From: Clarireedia homoeocarpa
Lineage: Eukaryota > Ascomycota > Leotiomycetes > Helotiales > Rutstroemiaceae
Direction: 5' to 3'
NCBI GenBank assembly: GCA_001465935.1
Contig: LNKV01000024.1
Span: 186,001-250,000 of the forward strand
DNA: 64,000 nucleotides
The position numbers and the translations under genes were made by a program. The notes under the pieces are model-generated. The model saw only the letters and a list, made by a program, of their open reading frames with translations. It was not told the origin of the DNA and made no database searches. Shown here piece by piece: positions 46,361-57,845 of the stretch. Each line of letters starts with the position of its first letter. Positions within the stretch are counted from its first letter, which is position 1.

Positions 46361-48875
46361 CTAACACTCGCCATAACCATAGAATGCCGACGGGGACTCA
46401 GCGTGCAGTGCTTTCCAGTCAATTTCATCAAAGCTATCACCAGTCTGATCTTGATCAAGCCCCATGTCTTCAACTCCTTCGATACCAGCACCTTCCTTGG
46501 CATTTTCATCCCTCTCACTCTCATTCTCGACTTCACTCTCCTTCTCACTCTCACTCTCAATCGCACTCTCACCCCCATTCTCACTCTCACTATCACTCTT
46601 AATCTCACTCTCACCCCCATTCTCACTCTCCTGAGCAATCCTCTCCATCTCTTGTTCCACAAACGAAATCCATCTTTCGACCTCCTTCACCGAACTTTCC
46701 TCTACCCCCCAACACTTCCTAAGACGTCCCAAAAAACTGCTGTAAAGTCTCAAAGCAGCTCCCCATTGCCCAAGCCTTTCGTAGCAAAGTCCTAGATTCC
46801 TACAATCAATGAGAACATACGGGTGTTGTAATCCGCACAAGATAACCCTGGCTTCGACAATTTTCCTCGACCATATCGCGGCTTCCGAGAAATCCCCCTT
46901 CTCCCATAGAATATAATCAATTTGGAAAAATAAATTAAATTTGAGTGTCTTACTAAGTTTAGGATTGTTAGACAATTGATACGATAGATCAAGAGCCTCT
47001 TTGAATTTTCCTTGCTTGTACCAAATACGTGCCTGCAGAATTTGACATTCAATGTAAAGTGGACTTTCATTACCAAATGCCGATTGGGTACGTTTCATGA
47101 GATAAGAGCATAAGCTTTGAGCTTCTTCGTATCTGCCGTCGTCAATGAAATACGAAAGCAAAGAAAACGCGTTGGGCGACCAAAGGCGAAAGTTGAAATC
47201 GGCTTCTTCCCCACTACAAACGCTAAGACTGAACCTACGGATATTTTCAAATTCCACGAACTCTCCTTGGAGTCTTTGTTGTTGGATAATACAATTGTAT
47301 AAATGCAATAATAGCATTGTGAAATAATTGAATGGTCCAAATTGAGTGAGTGCGAAACATATCAGTGGGCGAAGAATATTCTCAGCCTTATGATAATGCC
47401 CAAGATTGTAGAGGTAATATGCTTGGAGGTAAAGCAGTTCAGGGTTGGTAAATTTGGGTTTTTCATTGAATTCGTTTCGGTATTTGCGAAAGAGTTTTTG
47501 CGCTTCTTGTAACCTGTAAACTCGTATATGTCCTTCGATCGATTTGAGATAAGCCTTCGAAATTCTGCTGCGGTCGCGTTCCGGTTCACTTTTCAATGCT
47601 CTTAAAAGTGCTTCATATGTCCTTGCGCTATCAAAATTCATTTCATTTTGGAACGAAATTAATCCATCCAAGGTAGAGATTCGTTCTTTATTGCAGAGCG
47701 TTGGTGATCGCAATTTGGATTCTAATCGTTTCATTTCCATCGGCCATTCCCTTTTCACCTTCGCCACAAAAACATCCCAAGTGATGCGAGAAGCTTTCTT
47801 CGGCCGGGCTGGGAAAACAGACATCTCGGCGTAAGGATTGAAGGTTCGAGTTCGCTTATTTAGAACATTTCTTGAAGACCTTCCAACTTGTACCCGATAT
47901 GCTTGGGTCGAATACGATTCTGTACCCGAAGCTCTCGCGCAAGATGCTCCAAGTGGTTGTTGTTGCTCCGTATCGGAATCGGAATCGGAATCTTCATCCT
48001 TGGCGGGGTTCGCGCGGCGTTTCAAAAGCTCGGAGGAAACTTGAATACCTAGCGTTGCAAGCGAAACGACTAATTCATCAACGCTGACTGTGGTGGGTTC
48101 AACCCATTGGTTTGATGCCGACGAATTGATCTCGCTACATTGCGGCATGATTTCTTCTACGTCGTCGTCATTATTGAATTGTGTTTCGTCGTCTAGATTT
48201 GCTGTATTGGGGAGTGGGTCATTTTGATGAAGCTGTTGAGATTGGATCGTGGTTGTTGTTCCTTCGACCTCATCAGTATCCATATCGTTAGAGTCTATCA
48301 ACATGACTGTCAGCCAGTGCGGCAGCACGCATGATCCGACAATGAAAATTGTTGCTTACGAGAAGAGTTGCATTGCCCAAGTAGGGAACTGTCTCCATTA
48401 TATCGCTTTCGTAGTCGTTTCAACCTCGCTTCGTCCCTCAAACGGTGGTCTCCCTTAAACTTTTCATGGTTTTGTCCCAACTTAAGAAGTTCATTACGCT
48501 CTTTTCTCCTAATGTTCTTTTTGAGTCCCCATTTGTCGATTTTCTTGGTGAAAGTACGTCTTCTGTTGCACCATCAGAGACGCTACCCATGGAGGCCTGG
48601 ACTTATACTGGTACTTACGAAAGATAGAAATCATAGTCGAGCTTGAGTTTGGTTTGAATTTGATGGAATGTGAGATTCTCTTCTATGTAGAAGTGGCTGA
48701 CAATGGGCTGAAGCCATTTCCAATGCTCTTCAGTGATGCTCCTCTTTCCCCTCGTTGGAACCGGACTTGCAACTTCTAATGTTGGAACAGAAGTTTGCAC
48801 AGGCTCATCTCTCATGATAACGTCTTCGGCCCCAACACTGAACTGAGAAGGAAAATTCAACGATGAAGCTGACAT
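46361..48875 (-). CDS. Clr5-domain protein with TPR-like repeats
   Basis: Exons 48875-48619, 48562-48360 and 48306-46361 give 801 codons plus stop, phases closing. The N-terminal Clr5 domain spans intron 1: TEEHWKWLQPIVSHFYIEEN, LTFHQIQTKLKLDYDFYLSR, then FTKKIDKWGLKKNIRRKE. An acidic, low-complexity region follows. Residues about 350-650 contain helical TPR-like pairs (LLYLQAYYLYNLGHYHKAEN, ECQILQARIWYKQGKFKEAL, LIDCRNLGLCYERLGQWGAA). The C-terminus is a long Glu/Ser repeat (SESENGGESE). Clr5-domain proteins were named from a fission yeast silencing factor; in filamentous fungi they are numerous and mostly uncharacterised. It seems intact. Confidence 0.85.
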
Positions 48876-50266
48876 GGCGGGTGGAACCAGGCTGTGGCCG
48901 CAAGGTTGTCAGTCGAGCGATGTTTTTGAGTGGAAAATAGACTTGAACTGGAAGGATAATATACTGAAAGACGAAGTTAACTAGTAGAGGGCGACTGTTC
49001 TTAGAATAGAGAGCTTTTTTGAAAAGTTGCTTAGTTGGCAATGGAAGAATCGTCTTCCGAGGGGCTTTATAACCTGATAAGAAGTGAAGATGAGAAAAGA
49101 AAGTAAACGAATTTCCAATGCAGAATAAGGCTGTTGAAGCCTCGACCAAAAGTCCCCAGCGGTAAACGACATCGCGACTTCCCATTTGGCTCACATAATT
49201 GGATATGCAGCACCAGTTCATTACAGTAGCGCTTACCTGCAAATGCTGTGTAACCACACCCCACGATTGTGACAAGGGTCAGAAGTCCCTCGCATTTAGG
49301 AAAGAGCCAGCCACAACGGTTAAATTTTAACGCCCGAGTGTTCTCCGGGAGCAAACTGAATAGCTTGAATGGCTTGCATATGCATGAAATTTATTGGAGG
49401 CTCTTCGATAGCGTCCAATATAAAGATTTGGACAAGGCTCAAAAGTCCCTCGCTCTTAGGGTAGCACAAGTCACGCCGTTTTCATTCGAGAACTGGGCCT
49501 ACTGCCGGAATGACTTCAATATGCATGCAACTTGCTACGTGTTTCCCGTTTGAAAGAGCGTGCGGGAACCGTTCGCTTTCTGTAAAATAGAATTCTTGGA
49601 CATACGGTGGAGGCTGAGCAACCCGACCGCAACGTATCTCTAACTCAGCTCACGTGACGTCATCAATCGGGTTGCTGATTCAGCCGCCTGCACACTTTTT
49701 TGATTATACGCCCCATACAGCTAGCTACCCAACTGTATTTATTCTCATCCCTCACATTTTTCATCTGCCAATATTTTTGTTGCACCTCTTCGGCGCCAGA
49801 CGTCATTCGTATGCATGTATGCATGCATGTCCACTAAACCCCCCATAGTTCTATATCACTCCCGCAGCCTTGTTATTGTAACCCCGATATCCATCACCGG
49901 AAAGACCGCCAAACTAGAACTAACCTTCCAGGTCAGTTAACGCACTGGGCTCGTTTATGTAAGATAATGTCATTACCAAGCACTCACTACCTCCGACCAA
50001 ATAGAGTCGCTGATGATGCGCCTATATCGACGTCACGTCTCCATCTCGTGTAACGCTAAAAAATAAAGGTTGATGCTCTTTTAAAAATACACGCGGGGAG
50101 ATGAGTCAGCTTATGTTTCGCGTTTCTACATAGCAAAGGGAAGAGGATCGATCCTGTGGGGGGAAAGTCTCGCTAAGTGCTCTAGCGCCGGCTCGGACCG
50201 CGGAGTAGTTCTAGGTGACTTCAGGAAATTTGTACAGTACGCGGATGCACAGTCACGATTGTAGGC
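48876..50266. other. Intergenic interval with a diverged direct repeat
   Basis: A segment with AAGTCCCTCGC...TTAGG occurs at about 49270-49300 and again at about 49438-49465, each followed by a short CATATGCATG or ATATGCATGC motif. It looks like a diverged direct duplication of about 160 bp. No gene is supported here. Confidence 0.35.
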
Positions 50267-50455
50267 TTGGCGTGTGTCGTTGTACTGTACAGGGTCGGTT
50301 TCTCGGGGCTATTTTCTGTAGTGTTTGATAATTCACAGCATATCGAGGATTTGGATGAAGTTGTCAATTTGCTGCGAAGATCTTGGGGAGCCAGGATGTG
50401 GACACTTCGGGAGAGTATAGTAGGTCGTCTAGTTGACGTTTATTGCGGATCTTAA
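50267..50455 (+). pseudogene. HET-like protein fragment
   Basis: A 62-codon frame with DLDEVVNLLRRSWGARMWTL followed by RESIVGRLVDVYCGS. This resembles the 'WxxRxWTLQE' segment downstream of the HET core. Both ends are missing. Confidence 0.4.
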
Positions 50456-50617
50456 TATAGTGATATTTGCACGTTTCTCCAACTTTTCGTATCTCATCTC
50501 TTGCAAGGTCGGAAACGCTCTTGTATTAATGCGACAGTGGCGGCGGGTATGAGATCTGAGGGATCATGTCAACCGCTAGGCTAGGCCACTATTTTTTGCT
50601 AGTCCCGATGTGAAAAC

Positions 50618-50836
50618 TCCAAAAGTGAAGCCACTTCTAGAGAAGTGACAATTTGGGCTTATATTTGGTTTGACACCCGAACCCAGGTGAGATGGTTCCT
50701 TTTCAGAAACACTTCCAAAGTTGATTGCAGGAACCTTCAGGCGTCGGTTGTCAACTTACTGGGCCGGATTCTGCGCAGACAACTGCGACTTGTTGAGCGG
50801 TTACGCAGACACTTCTTTGTCACAACTTTAGGATAA
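50618..50836 (+). mobile_element. Second copy of the Z-type TIR terminus with a HET-like scrap
   Basis: TCCAAAAGTGAAGCCACTTC followed by the TAGAGAAGTGACAATT and GGCTTATATTTGGTTT blocks matches the termini of the element at 548-1902. The adjacent frame ends LRRHFFVTTLG, similar to the FFVT block of HET tails. No second terminus is found, so this is a partial copy. Confidence 0.55.
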
Positions 50837-51035
50837 ATTAGGCTATGGCATGAACGGCTCTATCTAAGAGACGCCATATGCATTCTTGAGAGCAGACTAT
50901 CACCTACACTTTGCGTCTAGGTGTTAATAACTTCTCTATATATGTAGGAGAGTGTTATAAGCATGGTGTTACGAATGGTGAATAAGCGATGGAAGTAGTG
51001 TCGGCCGTGTTACGGTGGTTGGTTTCAAGGGTATA

Positions 51036-51036
51036 C

Positions 51037-51071
<35 letters not shown>
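51036..51071. repeat. (TA)n microsatellite
   Basis: An uninterrupted TA repeat of about 16 units in AT-rich degraded DNA. Confidence 0.95.
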
Positions 51072-51073
<2 letters not shown>

Positions 51074-52812
51074 CCGCTAATACTATATACCTCTGTACGT
51101 ATTAGCCAAACTGAGTGATATTGAGGATATAATCAAATACTAAGTTAAAAGTAAACCACCAACGCCGAGAAATGCTTCACTATTTCTCTATATTGCCTCT
51201 TCTAGTAAGAAGTATTCAGAGCTCCTATTCTTGTAGTTCCTCATTGATCGACTAGCTAATCCCTATCCAAGACTTTAAGTATTCTAGTATTTCTTCCGTT
51301 GATAGTTTAAACCGACTATATAGATCTGCAAGAGTAATCCTAGAGTAGATCCAATACTATTTCAGATACTTAGAGAGATTCAAAAGGAGATCCTACTAGG
51401 TTGATTCTATCAAATATACTCGAATATCCTAAATTGAACCTACAAGAGAGGTAGTAAGGTAGATAGTATACTCATTTAGAGGTTTCCTACTTTTCTTCTT
51501 GGCTTGAAGATCAGTAATATAAATTTTCATAGATATCGAAATTGTGACGACTCGTACCGACTGCACCTGAGTCGTACACGTAGTTGCACATATAGCCATT
51601 GCATATAGCCAGCCTGGATGCCACTTCGCTAAAGGCATCGCTAAGCATAGCCCTGGGCCCTTTGGTTCTATATAAGGTATCTCTTCTTCTTCTTGTATAT
51701 AGCTTTAGTTCTGTAGTTCAATATTCTAAGGTCATTCAGCACTTTCATTAGTGGTCTAGTCACAGAAATCTCTTCGGCTCCAATAGCAGCTGTCGTTCCA
51801 AAAGCTTTCGGCAATATAAAGAACTGTAGAATCTATTAAGCTATAGTATTTCTCAAGCTTCTCCTATATGTGATTACAGCAAGGTTCTATATATAGATCT
51901 TCGGCATAAGTCAACTAATATAGTTGGGGGTTAGAGCTGTTAAGAATGTGGCAACAATAGGGAATACAACTACTTGCCTTTTTATCCTCGAGGTAGTCCA
52001 AGAGGTATTTGCTACCAAGAAAGACTATATTTCAGTATATTGTCTATGTTAGAAGTATTTCAACTGAAGCTATATGTTGCTAGTGGTATATCCTCGAGAA
52101 TCTAATACGTCTCACTGTAGTGGGGCGTATACAGAATACTGAAAATACTGGTTCTATCACTGGCTGAGCAGGACAATTACATCTACCATAAAAAAAACCC
52201 GAGACGTCCAATAAACCTATCTCTGTTAAGTGAGCAGGCTCTACCGGTATAGTTTAAGCCGAAGTTGAGTATTTCATGTTCATGTAAGATTACGTTCGGT
52301 CCGATCCAATGCAGTTCAAAACCAGCCATTGAACCTTCAAATGTGCGGTGCCAGAAATCCCTTACTAGGTCTTGATACTCAGTAACTTATTGGTTGCTAT
52401 CCCTTTGACTGCCAAAACTTTGCTTTCTCATCTAAAGTAAGGTGGGGAAGACGCTTATGGCAGTCAAGGGGATGTTGCCAAAGAACCCCGCATCTAACCT
52501 GCAGCCGCGTCTTGCATGGGCGAATGAGGTTGATGATATTCTTTGATATCTAGCCGGTCGAATTAAAATGTAACCTGACATCACCTGCTTACGCATTAGA
52601 TATAAGTTATGGTTGCTCAGCTCTCAAGGTTACCTAGAAGAGTTTTACACGGTGCATTGCTGGAAGTTCGGCTCTTTTATTGCCAGTCTTTCTCTGAAGA
52701 TACAAAAAGAAACACACCAGCTACTTAACAATAAGCTACAGCCAACAATTCCTATTCTTATACTGTACTTAGATATTCATCTGGAGGTTATCTTCCTGCC
52801 GCCTCATTTAGC
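51072..52812. other. AT-rich degraded repeat DNA upstream of the NLR pseudogene
   Basis: Apart from solo LTR copy 2, the sequence is AT-rich with many TA dinucleotides and no long frames. It looks like decayed transposon sequence, but I could not identify the original element. Confidence 0.4.
51543..51764 (-). mobile_element. Solo LTR, copy 2
   Basis: Terminal TGTGAC and GTCACA. The flanks are GAAAT at 51538-51542 and GAAAT at 51765-51769, a perfect 5-bp duplication. Closely similar to copy 1, in inverted orientation. Confidence 0.9.
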
Positions 52813-52813
52813 C

Positions 52814-55800
52814 ATGGATCCAACCCCCGAGACAGTGAAGTCTTCCAGCACAGATATTGTAAAAATCTGGGATGAAGCAGTAAAAAAATACAATGATGAA
52901 GATCGAGACACAGACGGTTTCGCCATTAAATCGAGTCTACATCTCAATGCTACATATATACTCGACATCGGAGAAGAAAAGAACAAAGAACTTGAGAAGC
53001 TCAAAAAAGACCGACATTCTGGAGGCAAAATTGATCGCATTCGCACATGGGTGTCGAAAATCGTTTACGGAGCACAAGGTGCCTTGGAGCCAATAGGCGG
53101 CATTGTAGGGTGTGCTTACCCCCCCGCAACGGCGATTGCACAAGCCCTGCTTTTCGTTCTCAAGGCGTGCAAGAAGATATCAGACAAGCTCGACGAGATT
53201 TTGAAGTTCTACGAAACGGTACATTTTTTCTTCGAGAGGCTATCCTTGCTAGAAGGCCGGTTGCCGTCCGAGCACGTCTTTGGAGAACAGCTTATACGTG
53301 TATTCACCGTGATTCTGGAAATCTTGAGTGCGGCTAAAGTCATAAGTACGGGCAGACTATTTTTATTCGCTAAGGAGTTGGTGGATAAGTCAGATGGACT
53401 TCAAGAAGCGTATGAGAAGTGTGACGAGACTGCCAACAAAGACACTGAATGACCTTAGAATATTGAACTACAGAACTAAAGCTATGTACAAGAAGGGAGA
53501 CCTTATATAGCCCGAGAGCCTTAGGGCTCGTACGAAGCGATGCCCTATAGAGAAGCATCCTGGCTAGGCTAATGCAGCTACGTGTGCGATTCCGTACGAA
53601 TCGTCACAAGAAGTATAAGTTGCAGATGAATGATCTTGAGTCGAGCGTACTGATGCTTACGCTGGGTACGACGACAGAGACTTATAAAGTTGCAACTAAT
53701 ATGGAGAGAATATTAGGTGGGATGAAGTTGCAGATGGACTATGTCTCTTCCACCGTGGCGAGAGATCAGTTTGGTGAAACGCGCGGGAATGTGCAGAGGA
53801 GTGGGTTGGGAGGCCAGACAGCACAGCTGGATTCGGGCAATCGCAACTTCAACCTGTTTCAACATGTGCTAAAATGGCTCTCGACAGGAGCAGAGCTACC
53901 ACAGAGACAGCTGTTGAATGTATTAGAGCGTCGTCGTATTCCAATGATATGAAACTGGCCTGAGACAGATGAATACTTAAATAAAATGATAGCTAGGGTG
54001 GCGGGAATGCAGTGTCTCCTCATCCGTGGAAAGTCGGGCATGGGGAAGAGTATGCTGGCATACCATATGTTTCGCGTGTTGGAGAGAAAGTATCAGCCTA
54101 ATTCATCGACATTCGTGGTATACTTCAGTTTCAGCGACGAGAGTGGAAACCTCTATTCAACCAAAGATATGCTATGTATATGTGCTAAGCAGATAGCCGA
54201 GAAAAGCGAAGTCTATCGAGAAGACTTGATGACAACCATACACCGAAATTGTGATGTTTGTCCAAAGGAAAAGAAGAACCGGTGCGACCGCCGATGCTTC
54301 GGTTCACTCTTTAATGCGTTTCTGAATCCGGGGGAGCACAAAGAACAGAAAATCTTGAAGCAACAACACGAATCAAAACAAGAGGGGCATCATGAAAAGG
54401 AGTATTAGCAAGTAAAAGATAGCACGAACAAAGTTCAGACGGATGAAAAGAATACGAAGGAATTAAAGAGAGAGAAACCCAAGGAACTCATTCTAGTACT
54501 TGACGGAATGGATCTACTAGAAGGATCCGAGGAGTCAGACCTCCATACCATTCTGAAAATTTTCAAGAAACGTCATCAAAGAATGATTCTGGTCACAAAT
54601 AAACCAAATTACTTCGACAACTATAAGTCTTTAGAGATTAAAGCAAAAGGGGGAGTTTTCCACCAAGATTTAAGGGTTTATGCTGAAAGTCATATTCAAA
54701 GTTTCTCAAGGCTTTGGAGGTCTTCAGAGGATCACAAAACACGGATCATAACTAGGGTGTGCGAGAGAGCCGATAGTAAGTCTCTCAATCCATTGATTAC
54801 TACCTATCGCAATCATAATAATTTGTTTATTAGATTTCCTCTACGTCGATCATGCTTTCCAACGACTTTCCGCGGGGAAAGGAAAACTTGAAGATCGACT
54901 GAATAATTTGCCAAAGACCACTAAGGATATGTATAAAGATCTATTACAAGTTCACTCACGAAATCCTCTTAGCACGGCACAGTTACATTGCCTTTTAACC
55001 TGGCTAGCTTGGACAAAGCCCTGTATCACATTCGGTGCTGCGGAGAAGCTTGTAGGACTAGTTACTGAATGGCCGGAGCTGAAAAACATGGACGTGAAAG
55101 AGGGCTTCGATCTAGAAGGAGAAATCTATGGCAAGCTATCTGAGTAAGTAGATTAAATCATCATCGAGACATACTATATTGGTGCTCGGAATCTCCTAAC
55201 ATCAGATTAGAGTTCTGGTGCTCTATGCCAACTTCGTCAATACTCATGATGCATTCGGAAAGGTTGCCGATGAGCCAGACGAAGACCAAAACAGTTTACT
55301 TGGCTTGTCATCACAGTTGTTTCAAAATTTCTATCGGGACGAAGGCCAAAATTTATACTCAACAGAACCAACGAAAAACCCCTTACAAGGCATTAGCTCT
55401 TATGTTTTGGTATTTCGGATGATCACCAGCATTTTGACGATGACACATGAGGAAAACACTGTCGAGAAAGAACTGATATTTTTGGTGTCACGATCATGGC
55501 TCGAGCATCTAAAAAGTATCTGGCTCAAGCAGCTAAAAAATAGGAGAAGCATGAAAGACGTGAAAACACCCGAACGGGACCTCAAGAAAGAGATATTTAG
55601 AAGAGATTCTCAGCTTATCGCCGAGTGCTTACTCAAAATTTTCAAAAGTCCTAGTGCATTGAACAGACTTGGTAGAGAAGTAGACGCTGAAAGTTCTTCC
55701 CGCATTGAGGAATTCATCAGCAGCGCTTTCGGAACTTTGCGTGTATATGTGGAACTCTGCAAAGACCTATTCGCTAAGGACTTTGTCAAAGAAGTGTCTA

Positions 55801-57845
55801 GTTCGGAGGTTGTCAAAGAAGTGTCTATTTCCGAGGCAAATATCTGTGTCTACATCGCCAAGAAGTACATCAGCGCATGGTGGGAAGCCAGATATCCTAT
55901 TGAGGCATACACAAATTTCAGATTAGCCCATTGTGCGCTCCTCGAAGCTAAAAAGCTAAATGCCGAATTACCAGTTGTTCAAAATATTCAAGAGTTTGGC
56001 ACTGACAAAGAAAAACAATACAACCAGTTCATCAGTGTTTCACGAGCCGTCCGATTGATCCAGCCGGCCCGGCAATATAAATGCCGTGCAATGGCTTTGC
56101 GATACCATGAGCTCTATGACGAAGCTCTCTCGGATGTCGAAAAAGGATTGAAATTTTTGGATGCCAACGATGGAGAAAGATTTGAATTGAATGATAGAAA
56201 AGGACGCATTTTGTTTGGCTTTTCTGAAGACGCCAGAGAAAGAGACATCACAGAAATGGAAAATAAGAGGAAAAAAATGAATCTCCTTTCCAATATAAAG
56301 AAACCGGACTCAGAAAAGCTCAATGAAGCCCTGGGTGCCTTCAAGGAAGCACTGAAATGCAAGCAGGGCATTCGGGAAAATAACCAGAACTGGAAGGACA
56401 AGATCAACATGACTTATCAACTGAAAGCAAAGGTCGAAGCTCTATTGCACAAAGCAGAAGAGTGCTTGAAAAGTGTTGATGTGGCAACTCGTACGGCGGA
56501 TAATGTAACTCCAACGGAGCAGATCGATGTGAGAAAGTCGGGAAGACAAACGACGCTTATCTATTTCAACGAAATCGCCATAGCCATGAAGATTAGTGGT
56601 TGTGAAAACGTTGTGAAATTACTGAAGAAGGTACCCACTCACCAGCTGGCCCTTGGATGTATGGACGAGACGCACGAAGCCCTTCACCAGGCTATAAGTG
56701 AAGCCGTTAAGAAAGGAGAAGCGCGACAAACTACGAGTGGAAACAATGAGGTTGAACAACTCTTGGGTGCCATGTATGAAGAGGCGGTAAAAAAATTACA
56801 GAATGATTACAGGCTTCTCCCTTCGAATCCGACGCGAGTTTGGTGGGCAGTCTTCAAAAGGCATGTCTGTAAAGATCTCGAAGAAGCCAAGAAAATCCTG
56901 CATGAGGCACTTCAACCAGCTGTAAATGGTGACATCGAAGCGATTACACCTGTAAGTTGGCAGTTGGCGGAAATCCTTTTAAATGAATTTTGGAACAAAA
57001 AATATGAGACCTTAGATGTGAAGACCGTCTTGATCGAGAGACAAGCGGTGTACGAAAAGATGAAAGAACTTGTGGAAACAGTCAAGAATCAAGTCCCTTA
57101 CTTTCAGCCTGAATTGGCGCAGATAAGCATATCACTTGCTATGATGCACCGCGGGCTCGGATCATTGGCAACATTCAAGAATCATACCGACGGCATATTC
57201 GACGCTTGCTGTCGAGCTTTGACAGATGACTTGGCTTTGAATGATGGGCCGAGCTTCCAAATGCTGGCGAAGTTGCTGGCGCTAATTCCTGGTCTGGAAG
57301 AGCAAGCAGCTGTTGCATTTTCATGTCAATTCATCGTCTTCGATGCGGAGCAACGCCAGCGGAAGATTGCAGAGAAGTTGGGTTCGAATAGTCGTGAAAG
57401 CAAAGGAAGTATAATACCTAATTCCCGCGGCAGCAATCGGAGGACGCTGCAAGCGGGGCTTGCTACGGCTGCCTCTGGCGATGAAAGCATATGTCATGTC
57501 GAATGCGACGGTAAATGCTCAGTTATACTCAACAAGGAAAACCTCTCCGGAAAGAAAGCGTTTCTGTGTTATTATTGTACCAACACTATACTTTGTGGAA
57601 GCTGCCACACCGAATGGCGGAATCGGAAGCAGGAACAGGGACCACATCCCTGGGGAATTGTGTGCGAAAGCTTTCATCAACACGTCGAGGCACCTGCGAA
57701 ATCTTGGCTGAAACCTGAATCCAAACTCTTTGGAAAGGAACTTCCTCAAGAGGAAAGGTACCGTAATCTCAAAAATTGGCTAGATGATTTGAAAAAAGAA
57801 TGGGAGAAGCAATGGAAGTTATTCATGCAAACAAGGAATGAATAG
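52814..57845 (+). pseudogene. Goodbye-NACHT NLR (STAND) pseudogene with C-terminal Cys-rich domain
   Basis: The order is: Goodbye-type N-terminal domain (IVKIWDEAVKKYNDED, GGIVGCAYPPATAIAQALLF), a solo LTR insertion, linker, NACHT P-loop (LLIRGKSGMGKSMLAYH) and Walker-B-like LILVLDGMDLL, then from 55211 a long helical region with TPR-like character (YHELYDEALSDVEKGLKFL). It ends in a Cys/His-rich finger (CHVECDGKCS, FLCYYCTNTILCGSCH). Disruptions: LTR plus duplicated pentamer (53420-53613, 194 nt, frame-changing), TGA at 53950-53952, TAG at 54406-54408 and a frameshift near 54830. The intron at 55144-55210 is normal. The last 880 codons are open. Fungal NLRs mediate non-self recognition and cell death; this copy cannot encode one full protein. 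Confidence 0.85.
53420..53608 (+). mobile_element. Solo LTR, copy 3, inside the NLR pseudogene
   Basis: Begins TGTGACGAGAC and ends GTCACA. AGAAG lies at 53415-53419 and again at 53609-53613, a perfect 5-bp duplication. It is shorter than copies 1 and 2 because of small internal deletions. Removing it with one AGAAG makes the NLR frame continuous across the site. Confidence 0.92.

Noticed and set aside
46267..46795. Open frames on both strands over the Glu/Ser repeat
   Set aside because: They are by-products of the TCACTC-type low-complexity repeat that encodes the acidic tail of the Clr5 protein.
49270..49470. Repeated AAGTCCCTCGC segments considered as tRNA genes
   Set aside because: No acceptor stem, anticodon arm or T-loop could be formed in either copy.
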